Under the pieces are notes generated by a model. That model was not told the origin of the DNA. It saw nothing but the letters and a program-made list of their open reading frames with translations, and made no database searches. From Theobroma cacao (taxonomy: Eukaryota; Streptophyta; Magnoliopsida; Malvales; Malvaceae), in NCBI RefSeq assembly GCF_000208745.1, contig NC_030858.1, positions 19,851,997 through 19,915,996 on the forward strand: a stretch of DNA of 64,000 nt, written 5' to 3'. The translations under genes and the position numbers were made by a program. Shown here piece by piece: positions 48,501 to 58,401 of this stretch. Position 1 is the stretch's first letter. Every line of letters begins with the position of its first letter.

Positions 48501-48536
48501 TGCGCTGGTCATAGCCCGAAAAATTGGGTCGTGACA
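45521..48536 (+). mobile_element. Solo LTR K, chimeric A-like/B-C-like, TSD CAAAT
   Basis: CAAAT at 45516-45520 and 48537-48541 flanks a 3016-bp LTR starting TGTGAAACCCTGTC and ending TTGGGTCGTGACA. The first half follows family A, with the 'GTACCGAGTGGTACAACTAAGTTAA' type block near 45560 and an intron-like 'CCATGGTTGAA' region near 46450. From about 47100 it follows B and C, with a 'GGGAACAAGCC' block, the minisatellite and 'TTTTCAGATCAGG' near 48145. It interrupts the G leader exactly at the gag start. Confidence 0.88.
47401..47590. repeat. Minisatellite of 63 bp inside LTR K
   Basis: Three units starting GTGCATGTGCGGAGTGGGAAG at 47401, 47464 and 47527, with few differences. The regular spacing and near identity point to recent amplification. 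Confidence 0.9.
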
Positions 48537-48539
48537 CAA

Positions 48540-50085
48540 ATGGCTCTCCAAAAATCCGTAGTTGCTGAGGGACAATCAACAAACAGACCACCTCTGTTTG
48601 ATGGCTCTAACTATCCTTATTGGAGTACTAGGATGTCAAAATACATTAGAGCAATTGATTATGAAATGTGGGACGTCATAACTGATGGACCCTTTATTCC
48701 CTCAACCTTAAATATAGTAACCAATGAGAGATGCCTAAGCTAAGGTCTGAATGGACCGAGGCTGAAACTAAGAGAGTCTAAACAAATTTTAAGGCTATCA
48801 ATATATTGCATTATGCCTTGACTCCCACCGAATTCAACAAAGTATCAATCTGTACAACAACTAACAGTTGTGGGATAAATTTAGGATTATCCATGAAGGG
48901 ACTTCTCAAGTCAAGGAGTCCAAGATAGCCCTTTTGACCCATAATTATGAAATGTTTAAGATGGAGCCTGGTGAAGATATCACCAGCATGTTAGATAGAT
49001 TCACAAATATCACAAACAAACTTATTCAACTAGGCAAACCAATACCCGAGTATTTGATTGTTAAAAGAATTCTTAGAAGCCTACCAAAAATTGAAAGCCT
49101 AAAGTGACTGCAATTCGAGAAGCCAAGGACCTAAATGTTATTACTCTAGATGAGATTTGTGGTTCTCTCCTTACTCATGAGCTAGAATTCAAGGAAGAGG
49201 AAGAAACAGATAGGGGGAAGCAAAATAAATGAAAAAAGAGCATTGCACTAAAAGCCAGCATTCTTGAAGAAGAGATGGAAGAGCTATCCTGTGATGATGA
49301 TGAAGAATTGGCACTGGTTGCAAGAAAATTCAGAAAGCTTATGGGCAAAATAAACTAGAGATTGGCTAAAAAAAGGGTTTAGAAAATATCAAAGTTCTTC
49401 ATGGAAAACTAGAAACAAAAATGACTCCAACAAAAAGGATGAGCTAACTTGCCTCGAATGTAAGAAGCTTGGACATTTCAAGTTTGAATGCCCATTGCTG
49501 AAAGATAAGACTCCAAAGAAAAACAAGAAATCAAATAAGGCAATGGTGGCAGCTGCTTGGTCAAACAGTGACACATCAAGTTCTAAAAGTGAGGAAGAAA
49601 AAGCTGAATAAAGATTAAACCTGTGTTTGATGGCACGGGAGAATGAATCCAAGGTATCCTCATCCCCCTGTGATATTTCTATTGATGATTTACAAAATGA
49701 GTATGAGTGCCTTTATGATGAATTTGAAAAACTCTTTTCAAAATACAAGACTTTAAAGAAAAAGACTGCATCTCTTGAAAATAATTTGGAAAAGATAAGA
49801 GAAGAGTTCAATTATGTTTTTGAGTAAAAAAATTTTGTGCAAGTTGAGTTAGAACATTCGGAAACAGATTTTAAAGTTTTAAAATTAGAGTTGAACAATA
49901 AATCTGAAGCTTTGCAAAAAACACTTGATGAAAACACAGCTCTTAAAAGTTTGAAAAATGAAACTTCAAAAAGAAATGTCTACTATAAAAAAAATTATGC
50001 TAATGCATTATCTAGATGCTATATTTGTAATAAAATTCGTCATTTATCATATGATTGTTTTAAGAAAAGAAGCACATAGAAAATA
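48540..50085 (+). pseudogene. gag: gag of copia element G, broken
   Basis: The start ATG at 48540 overlaps the right target copy of LTR K. The N-terminus has N-R-P-P-L-F-D-G-S-N-Y-P-Y-W, typical of Sirevirus-like copia gag (UBN2-type domain). Q-V-K-E-S-K-I-A-L-L and M-L-D-R-F follow at 48910-49010. One CCHC knuckle is at 49450-49491 (CLECKKLGHFKFEC) and a second at 50017-50058 (CYICNKIRHLSYDC), with a Lys/Glu-rich coiled-coil-like stretch between. It has frameshifts (the frame changes after 48740 and again near 49105) and several stops. Confidence 0.9.
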
Positions 50086-50235
50086 AAAAAAATATGGGCT
50101 CCAAAAGGATCTTATATTGCAACTAACAATCAAGGACCCATCAAGGTATGAGTACCTATAAAGAAAAACTGAATATTTGTTTTGTAGGTTGAGCTGCACT
50201 CAAAAGATACATGTTCAAGAGCTCAACTCAAGAAA

Positions 50236-53200
50236 AAGCAGCCTTAGTATACGGACAGTGGCTGCTCAAGGCAAATGATAGGAAATGAAATGCTATTTGC
50301 ACAGCTAGACAAGAAAAAGGGAAGAACCGTATCCTTTGGTGATGATTCAAAAGGTAGAATTCATGGTATAGGAACGGTTGGTAAGAACTCCCAAACTCAA
50401 ATCAGTCATGTGTTATTGGTTAAAGGCTTGAAACATAATTTATTGAGCATTAGTCAATTGTGTGATAAAGGACTTAAAATATGCTTTGATTCAAATAAGT
50501 GTGAAGTGATAGATATAAGCACAAATAAAGTCTCATTTATAGGAAGAACATTAAAGAATATGTATGTTGTATTTCTTAAAGATCTTGAAATGAATTGTGA
50601 AATGTGTTTAGTGAAAAATGCTGAAAATGATAGCTGGTTATGGCATAGAAGGCTAGGGCATGTGAGCATGCATACTATGTCAAAATTAATTAAGAAAAAT
50701 CTAGTTGTTGGATTGTCAGATATAAAATTTGAAAATGATAAAGAATGTGATGCTTGCCAACTAGGAAAACAAGTTAGAACATCCTTTAAGACTAAAAAGA
50801 TTGTGTCAACAACTAGACCTCTTGAATTGCTACACATTGATCTATTTGGTCTAATAAGTACAACTAGTCTAAGAGAAAAATCTTATGGATTTGTAATAGT
50901 TGATGACTACTCTAGGTACACTTGGGTTTATTTTCTTGTTCATAAGAATGATGCTCTACCAGCATTTATAAGTCATTGTAGGAAAATTGAGAATGAAAAA
51001 GGACTAGCCATAGTTAGTATTAGGAGTGATCATGGATGAGAGTTTGAAAGTGATGAATTTGAGAATTTTTGTAATGAAAAGGGGTTGGATCATAATTTTT
51101 CTGCACCTAGAACACCTCAGCAAAATAGAGTTGTAGAGAGGAAAAATTGAACCTTGAAGGAAATGGCTCGAACTATGCTATGTGAGAATAATCTACCTAA
51201 ATACTTTTGGACAGAAGCTGTTAACACAGTAGCTTATATTCTTAATAAAGTATCTATAAGAGCCATCATATCAAAGACTCCATATGAACTTTACAAAGGT
51301 AGGAAACCAAATATTTCTCACCTTAGGAGCTTTGGCTGTAAGTGCTTTGTGTTAAACAATGAAAAATAGCCTTTAGAAAAGTTTGATGCAAATAGTGATG
51401 AGGCAATATTTTTAGGATATGTATTAAACTCAAAGGCTTATAGAGTTTTCAACAAAAGAACTTTAACTATTGAAGAATCAATCCATGTAGTTTTTGATGA
51501 GTCCAATGCCTTACAAAAGGAAATTCATGCTGATGATGATGATGTAGAGATCCTAGAAAAGCAAATGGAAGAAATGAGCTTAGAGAACAATAAGAATAAT
51601 GAAGAAAGCTCACCTAGAAGAGAAAATGAAACTCCACCTCTAGAAAATTTGCAAAGAACAGAAATTCAGTATAGTGATCTTCCAAGGAGTTGGAGATATG
51701 CAAAAAATCGTCCATAAGAACAAATCATAGGTGATATTTCTCAAGGAGTTAAGACTAGGAGAGCAGCAAGAGAGACTTATGAGTTTTCAGCTTTCATATC
51801 TCAAATTTAGCCTAAGACATTTGAGGAAGCAAAAAAAGAGGAAAGCTGGATATTGGCCATGCAAGAGGAACTTGATCAATTCAAAAGAAATCATGTGTGG
51901 TCATTAGTCTCTAGGCCTTTAAACCACCTTATTGTTGGAACAAAATGGGTGTTTAGAAATAAGGTAGATGAGCAAGGAAATGTAGTTAGAAATAAAGCTA
52001 GGTTAGTAGCCTAAGGATACAACTAAAAGGAAGGAATTGACTATGATGAAACCTTTGCACTAGTTGCTAGGATTGAAGCCATAAGGTTGTTGCTTGCTTT
52101 TGCATGCTTTATGAATTTTAAATTGTACCAAATGGATGTAAAGAGTGCATTTTTAAATGGATTCATTCAAGAGGAAGTGTATGTTGAACAACCACTAGGA
52201 TTTGAAGAATTTGAAAAGCCAGATCATGTTTTCAAACTTCATAAAACCTTGTATGGATTGAAACAAGCTCCTAGAGCTTGGTATGAGAGGTTTTCAAAAT
52301 TTCTTATTGAAAAGGATATGTTAGAGGTAGCATTGATACTACATTGTTTATCAAAAGATACTTAAATGATTAAATTATTGTTCAAATTTATGTGGATGTC
52401 ATTGTATTTGGTGCAACAAATGAGGCTTTATGCAAGAACTTTGTGAAGAAATGTAGGGTGAATTTGAGATGAGCATGATGGGAGAGTTGAAGTACTTTCT
52501 AGGGCTTCAAATCAAACAAAGTGAGAAAGGAATCTTCATCAACCAAGAAAGATACACTCAAGACATGCTCAAAAAGTTTGATATGTTGAAGCTCAATCAA
52601 TTTGTACACCAATGAGTCCATCCACCAAACTTGATTTAGATGGAAAAGGAAAAGATGTTGATCAAAAGCTCTACAGAGGTATGATCAGATCATTTCTTTA
52701 TTTCACAGCCAGCAGGCCTGATATACAATTCAGTGTGTGTCTGTGTGCTCGTTTTCAATCTCAACCCAAAGAATCACACATGACTGTTGTTAAAAGAATT
52801 TTTAGATACCTCATAGACACACAAACTTTAAGCATATGGTACCCTAGAGAATCATCCTTTAGCTTAGTTGGATATTTGGATGCTGATTTTGCTAACAGCA
52901 AAACAAATAGGAAGAGCACCAGTGGAACCTACCAATTTCTAGGTAGTATGCTTGTGTCATGGTTTAGGAAAAAGCAAAATCCAGTTGCTCTGTCTACAGT
53001 AGAAGCAGAATATGTATCTCTAGGCAGTTGTTGCGGTCAAATCTTATGGATTAAACAACAACTAAAAGACAATGGAATGTCAATGAATAACATACCAATA
53101 TATTGTGACAATACAAGTGCAATCAATATTTCAAAAAATCCTGTGCAACACTCAAAGACTAAACACATTGAAATTAGGCACCACTTTGTTAGAGATCATG

Positions 53201-53337
53201 TAATGAAAGGTGACATTAAAATTGAATTTGTCAACACTCTACATCAACTAGCTAATATATTCACAAAACCCCTGAATGAGGAAAGATTTTGTGAGATTAG
53301 GAGAAATTTAGGGATGGTTAGTTTACAAGAGATTTGA
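50236..53337 (+). pseudogene. pol: pol of copia element G (PR-IN-RT-RH), broken
   Basis: Copia order is clear. Protease starts near 50245 with D-S-G-C-S-R. Integrase has its H-R-R-L-G-H zinc region near 50650, then H-I-D-L-F-G and S-D-H-G (about 50830 and 51030). RT has Q-M-D-V-K-S-A-F-L-N-G near 52130 and L-Y-G-L-K-Q-A-P-R-A-W near 52250; its YVDD box reads Y-V-D-V, losing a catalytic Asp. RNase H has D-A-D-F-A near 52880 and A-E-Y-V-S-L near 53010. In-frame stops lie at 51037, 51148, 51367, 51715, 51808, 52012 and 52024, with a break near 52363. Confidence 0.93.
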
Positions 53338-53374
53338 AGAAAAATTCTAAAATTTTCACAAAGGACAATAGGCA

Positions 53375-53731
53375 CTTAGTCGACTAAGAGAAGTCTTAGT
53401 CAACTAAGAGCATTCTGTTTCATTAAATAATAAGACTCAATTAAGTTAAAGGTAGGAGGAATAAAATAATGAAAAGAAAATGTCTATCGGGAAATAAAAC
53501 AGAGGAGAAAACCGCCCAAACAAAAAATAAAAATTAAGAGGCAATTTTTGAATTTTGAAGGGGGAGTTACCAATTATCCTTAAAGAAGGGAAGTCAAACA
53601 GCTTTTTTTAATTAATTAAACTTCTCTCAACCTATTTTCTCTACATTTTCTCTCTGTTGAAATGACGCCTAAAACTGAAACCCTCACCTTTCAACCATTC
53701 GAAACCCTGTGTTGAAAATCTTCCAAACCAA
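53375..53731 (+). promoter_or_regulatory. Promoter-like region upstream of the third ORF in copia G
   Basis: CTTAGTCGACTAAG at 53375-53388 and the one-mismatch CTTAGTCAACTAAG at 53395-53408 repeat the LTR palindrome pair. The 43 bases at 53375-53417 match LTR positions 44714-44756 at 36 of 43. A polypurine tract GAAGGGGGAG is at 53557-53566. A CT-rich leader (about 53620-53660) precedes the ATG. The element thus has LTR-like control motifs inside it, between pol and the third ORF. Promoter activity is inference. Confidence 0.6.
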
Positions 53732-55093
53732 ATGGCGAAATCAGTACAATCTCAAGAACTTCTGGAGAAGAAAAAAGGCAAACGACCATTGGAAGAAAGC
53801 ATGCAAGCAAAAATACAGAAGAAAAAGAAAGAGATTGTGTTGGCATCTGTGAGTGAAAAATCTGGAAAACCGTAGAAAGAAAAGAGCTACAAATATGAAA
53901 AGAAGAAAGACAAAGGCAAATCGCTCAAGAAAGGTACTACCTCATCTTCTAAATTTAGAAATAAGGGACATGAAAAGAGATTTAGAAAAATAGAGAATGC
54001 GCCTATCACTTGTGGAAAATACATCAACTGGGATAGTTTTAATGAAATTCCAGAAATCCAAACAAGCCTGTCTAATTATTTTAAAGAGTTAAAACTGAAG
54101 GAGTTTAGTACATTCAGAAATCGATCATACAGTGCTAGTTTAGTTAAAGAATTTTATTCCAGTATTGTTGTTGACAAGGATGAACTAGAGGAACCAGATG
54201 ATTATACTGATAAGGGTCTGAATGTATTTTTAAATGGGAAAGAATTTACTTTGACTACTACTGATTTGGGCAGTTTGCTTAAAATTGAATGTGAAGAGGG
54301 TAAGTTTGAATTTTCAAAAAACTATGATCCCTCAACCCTATGGGAAGTGATTATAGGAAAGAAAGAGAAATATTCTTCTAAGAGTAATGATGGTTTGATC
54401 ACTAGTCCACAAATTAGAATATTGCATTATTCCATTGCTGCCAATGTTCATGGAAGAGGGGGAAGTTTTAGCTATATCAGCTTACAGGATCTATGGCTGA
54501 TGGAACATGCATTTAGTGGTGTTTCACTTAACTTAGGTAGATTTATGATTGAGAGAATGAGAGGAGTATGTAGACTGGAGAAAATAAATTTTCCTTATGG
54601 AAATATCATCACATCTTTGGTGCAAAAGAAAGGGATTTGGAGCTCAAGGTACGAGGCAGACAAGGTACAAAGCAAAGATCAAGCCATTTACCTTGGAAGC
54701 TTGCCTAAAATGGGGTACAAACTTGATGGAGAAAGATTCGTTAAAACCCCCAAGGCTGGTCCAGGAAAAGAATCCTCTTTAACTACTCAACCAAAGGTAG
54801 CACCATCTCAAGTCTCAAATGAAGTGATCTTCAATCTACTTATGAGAATTTATGGAAAACTTACAGACCAAAGAGCAAGAATGCAGAAAATTGAGGAGAA
54901 AGTGACTGAACTGGAAAATGTATTGCAGGAAAAAAGAAAAATGCAATATGAACCGGCTGCTGCAGATACCTCTACAACACCAAGCATTGCACCAACAGGG
55001 CAAGATGCTAAAAGTTCAGCCTTTCAGGCTGAGGGACATGAGCCTGAAGTCAATCAACCCAGAAAATCCCCTCCCTTTCAAGAGGTAATCTAG
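53732..55093 (+). pseudogene. Third ORF of copia G, 'putative plant transposon protein' type, one stop
   Basis: An ORF of about 453 codons from ATG 53732, broken only by TAG at 53873; it is then open for about 405 codons. The N-terminus is Lys-rich and resembles a nuclear signal. The middle holds L-V-K-E-F-Y-S-S (about 54140), L-N-G-K-E-F (about 54230), then I-S-L-Q-D-L-W-L-M and N-L-G-R-F-M-I, as in the plant family often named 'putative plant transposon protein' (Transposase_32; name from memory). A predicted coiled coil (R-M-Q-K-I-E-E-K-V-T-E-L) and a Pro/Ser/Thr-rich tail follow. No transmembrane segment is evident, so an envelope role is not supported. Function unknown. Confidence 0.75.
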
Positions 55094-55164
55094 GCAATTC
55101 CTTTGGAAATACATTCGAATACTCACCTACTACCGGTACATAATCCACACTCCCATTGTTCATT

Positions 55165-55429
55165 GATACATCTCTTATTACTTTCACACTTCAAGTCATT
55201 CATTTAACTTAAATTCATATACATACATCCTCAAATATAATATCAAACTTAAATCAAAACCTTAAGCTATAGGATTTAATCACATATTTCTCATAAAAAT
55301 TGCCTAAATGTCAATATATACACCCATCCACTTGGCATATTTAGCATATCATCAAAGTCCTCAAGGCACAATATATTTCCTAAATCATTCTTAATTGACT
55401 TAGTTCATATCAAAAATCAAAGGTGTTAC
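55165..55429 (-). mobile_element. Fragment E4: 5' end of an E-family LTR, minus strand
   Basis: About 265 bases match the reverse-strand start of E2 (33350-33613), with the shared order 'CATCCTCAAA', 'ATCAAACTTA', 'AAATCATTCTTA' and 'GGTGTTAC'. The rest of the LTR is missing and there is no target duplication. It marks the break that removed the 3' LTR of G. Confidence 0.75.
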
Positions 55430-56002
55430 TAATAAGGACTACTCTCTCCCATGTAACATCACTAATGTGTGTTGATGGAAACATGTTTGCTACTATAAAA
55501 TATAGCAACACCTTGATATCCCTCTTTATTACATTAGCTTTGAAAGATATCGACTCATCGTTTGATAACTTTCATTGTGTACCCTCCTCATAAAGCACTG
55601 AAATAATTTTGTTCAAGTCTTAATGATCACCAAAATAATGCTCGTGACAATCGTTCTCAATATCAGGAACCTCATAAAAAGCATTGATGGCTTGGCCATG
55701 AAAGGGCACCTATATACCATGCACGAAAGCAACACCATCATTATGTTCAAAAGCATTAGCATAAAATTCCCTTACCACTGGAATGACAACGACCTTCAAT
55801 TGGGCAAAAATTTCTGCCAGTCCTTATCTTTAATACGAGCTTGTATCTAAAGGTAACGTATTAGAGCATTATGAAAACTCCTTTCTTGAATTGGGACTTT
55901 GTTGACGAGGGAACTATTTTGTCTTGCAACAACATTTGTTGACATAAATTTTTATTGATCAAAAGAACTACTCAAAGTAGCTCATGCTCTATTTGGTGCC
56001 AT
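55430..56002 (-). pseudogene. Third-ORF-type pseudogene of an Athila-like element, minus strand
   Basis: Read on the minus strand from ATG at 56002, it begins M-A-P-N-R-A. Then comes N-V-V-A-R-Q-N-S-S-L-V-N, aligning with A-V-A-R-H-A-S-S-L-I-N at 58290-58350 on the plus strand. Further on, with frame changes, are V-V-R/K-E-F-Y-A-N-like and D-I-E-N-D-C-H-E-H-Y-F-G-D-H segments (about 55670-55780). These match the 'putative plant transposon protein' family found in Athila-like and other plant retroelements. Several stops and frameshifts occur; the 3' end is cut near E4. Confidence 0.7.
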
Positions 56003-56830
56003 TATCAACTTTTCTACAATAAGTCTTAAGGACAACCAAAGCAAAGCAAAACCCAAGCAAAAGTTCACAGTAACTATTTAATACTCACAATCTCGAAATC
56101 ACATAATTGCAATTATGAATTTCTCCAACTCTTAATCCTTCAACCAAATTGCAAGAATAATATCTCTCAAATATTTTAATAAGACAAGTAATTATCCCAC
56201 AATTCAAACCACAAGTTAATCTAAAATCAAATTACCAAAATTAAAATTATCAACCCTTGCAAAAACCCAATAATATCTGAGCACAATCTACTTAATAATC
56301 ATGAAATACCATAAAAAACTACCAACAAACTATTAGAATCATCAAGAAACCACAAATTCTTAAAAATTGAATAAAATCCTTCAAGAAAGAAGGATAACAT
56401 ACTTGAGAAATTTGCAGCACTTGTTTGTTAATGATTTGGTGGAGTTTGAAAGGATTTTTTATGTGTTTAGATGTAAGAAATTGAAAACGTTAGAGTGGGT
56501 GTGAGATTTTTAGAGAGAAAGAGTGTTTCAATGGTGTGTGAAAGTTTTTGGAGGCTTAAGGTTTGAAATTTGGAGAAAAAAGAGTTTAAATAGAAAGGGG
56601 AAAGGTTGGGGCCAGATAAGCGTTGCAGATCTAGGGTTTGGGCACCGTGGCATCGAAGATAATGAGTTATGGCTATTTTTCGCAACTGGGTGCCACGGTG
56701 CTACCTCATGGGTGCCACTACACCAACCTTTTGTCCTCAAGGTCTTTTGCCTTAGGTTTAGGCATCGTGGTGTTGGCTTTTTTTTTTTAATTAATTGTAA
56801 CATAATAAAAAAATTAGATTAGCAAATAAA
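56003..56830 (-). promoter_or_regulatory. Leader and promoter-like region of the minus-strand module
   Basis: On the minus strand this runs from a GC-rich stretch with repeated GGCACCGTGGCATC/GGTGCCACGGTGC near-palindromes (about 56640-56775). A TATTTAAA box follows at 56585-56592. Next come a CT-rich leader (about 56460-56560), a GTATGT donor-like site near 56400 and a long AT-rich stretch before the ATG at 56002. The plus-strand module at 57360-58247 has the same order. Splicing is inferred only from site resemblance. Confidence 0.5.
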
Positions 56831-56892
56831 ATAAATAATTAATAAAGAAAAATAACTTGACTAAGAAAATTTAAGTGTAGCAAGCTTAGGTT

Positions 56893-57200
56893 GTCTTCTA
56901 AGAAAATTTTGTCTAGAAGCATATGAGAATGCAAGAATTTACAAAGAGAAGATGAAAAGATGGCATGATCAGAAAATCATAAAAAGAAGCTTTGAGCATG
57001 GCCAACATGTTCTCCTATATAATTCTCGTTTGAAGTTATTTTCTAGAAAGCTAAAGTCTTATTGGTCTAGACCTTTCATTGTTACGAACGTATATCCTCA
57101 TGGAGTAGTGGAGGTGGTTGATGATAAAGCAAGCTTTCAAGTTAATGGCCAACGATTAAATGACTATTGGGGTGGTGATTTCAATCATCGAAGGTCTTAA
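56893..57200 (+). pseudogene. C-terminal end of Athila-like integrase
   Basis: An open stretch ending in TAA at 57198-57200. It contains E-A-Y-E-N-A-R-I-Y-K-E-K, W-H-D, V-L-L-Y-N-S-R-L-K-L-F, the V-Y-P-H-G-V-V-E-V segment and F-x-V-N-G-Q-R-L near its end. These are typical of the end of the integrase in Athila-type gypsy elements. The rest of pol is missing: the sequence left of 56893 is the opposite-strand module. The frame itself is undamaged. Confidence 0.87.
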
Positions 57201-57359
57201 ATTATGCTTATCCATGCAATTTGAGTAAAAGAAAGTCAAGCCAAAGACTATAATTCAAGCACTTTTTTGGAGGCAACCTAATCATTCTAACTTAATTTTT
57301 CATTATTAAAAATTTATTTATAAATTTCTTTATTTTGTAGGTACCATTTAATGATTAAA

Positions 57360-58246
57360 AAGAAAAAAAAAGATAGGCCATGGCCTTCCGATTAAGAAGA
57401 CAGGCGAGCTGAGGCTCACACCAAGCTTGGCCGTTACCCTGTGGCCCTTTTAAAAAAACATCGAGGCTGTGACTCCCACTAGTGTAGGTAGCAGCTCAAC
57501 GAACATTAATGACACGGGTTACAGAGCCTGTGAATTGAGGCAACGGCCTTGTGAAGAAAAGTAATGGGGGTCGCAACTTCCCTTTTGTGGGCTTCCTTTA
57601 GGCCAAAAAATCACCTCCCCTCCTCTATTTAAACCTCCTTCCTACCCCAATCAGTTCTAAAATCCTTTTTTTATTCTAATTTTCTACACTTTTCTCTCAA
57701 CTTCTCTTACCACGCCTTTCAATTGCTCATCAACTCTCTCTAACCCACTTTTCTCTCTTCATCAATCTCCTAGCCATCAACAACATCAAAAACCTCCATC
57801 AATTCTTCCTTTCAACTGCTTTGCTTAAGATTTCAAGTAAGTTTTCAATTTTTCTTTAATATTTTTCATATTTTTAAGAGTATTTAATTCTTGCTTCCAA
57901 TTATTTGTTTTGTAGAAAATTTTTTACAGAACATTATAACTATTGGGATATTGTGCTTTGATATTATTAGGTTGTGGTAGATTGGCTTGATTTGTGCTTT
58001 AAAAGTATTGGGTTTGTTGAAATTGAGAATGTGAGTAAGCTAATCCTTGAGACTTATTTTTATGCCTACTTGTTGAGTGGTTTGTTGAGATAAATTATAA
58101 GAATTAATTGCTAGAATTTTTCTTGAAAATTTAGGCATTAATTCTTGTGATTTAAGGTAATAAAAGCTTATTATGTTGGTGGTCTATTATGTTTTGTTGG
58201 TCATTTTCTTTTCTTTTGGTTGAGATTAAATGCAAGGAATTTGAGA
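57360..58246 (+). promoter_or_regulatory. Promoter-like region and leader of plus-strand third-ORF module
   Basis: A GC-richer stretch (57370-57600) precedes TATTTAAA at 57626-57633. A long CT-rich leader follows (about 57640-57790). A donor-like GTAAGT is at 57837 with an acceptor-like TTTGTAG ending at 57915, then an AT-rich stretch up to ATG 58247. The layout mirrors the minus-strand module at 56003-56830. Independent transcription of the third ORF is inference. Confidence 0.5.
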
Positions 58247-58401
58247 ATGGTACCCAAATGAGCAAAAGCAAGTTGCAATGGTTCGTTTAACCGCACTAGA
58301 TTTGTGTCTGCTGATGCTGTAGCTAGACACGCCAGTTCTCTTATTAACAATATTGCAATACCAAAGCGAGGACTAGATCAAGGGTTGATCACCCAGCCTG
58401 T
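58247..58401 (+). pseudogene. N-terminus of third ORF of Athila-like element, truncated
   Basis: Starts M-V-P-K, then a TGA stop at 58259, then R-F-V-S-A-D-A-V-A-R-H-A-S-S-L-I-N and I-P-K-R-G-L-D-Q. It aligns with the minus-strand pseudogene at 55430-56002. It is cut at about 58402 by a family A LTR fragment. A possible C-terminal tail lies beyond it at 60216-60298. Confidence 0.72.

Noticed and set aside
53732..55093. Third ORF of copia G as a Sirevirus envelope-like protein
   Set aside because: No signal peptide or transmembrane segment is apparent; the core motifs fit the plant transposon-protein family better. Position after pol is the only envelope-like trait.
56467..56822. Overlapping ORFs of 72-99 codons on both strands
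   Set aside because: They lie in the leader/promoter-like region of the Athila-like module, overlap each other and show no domain.
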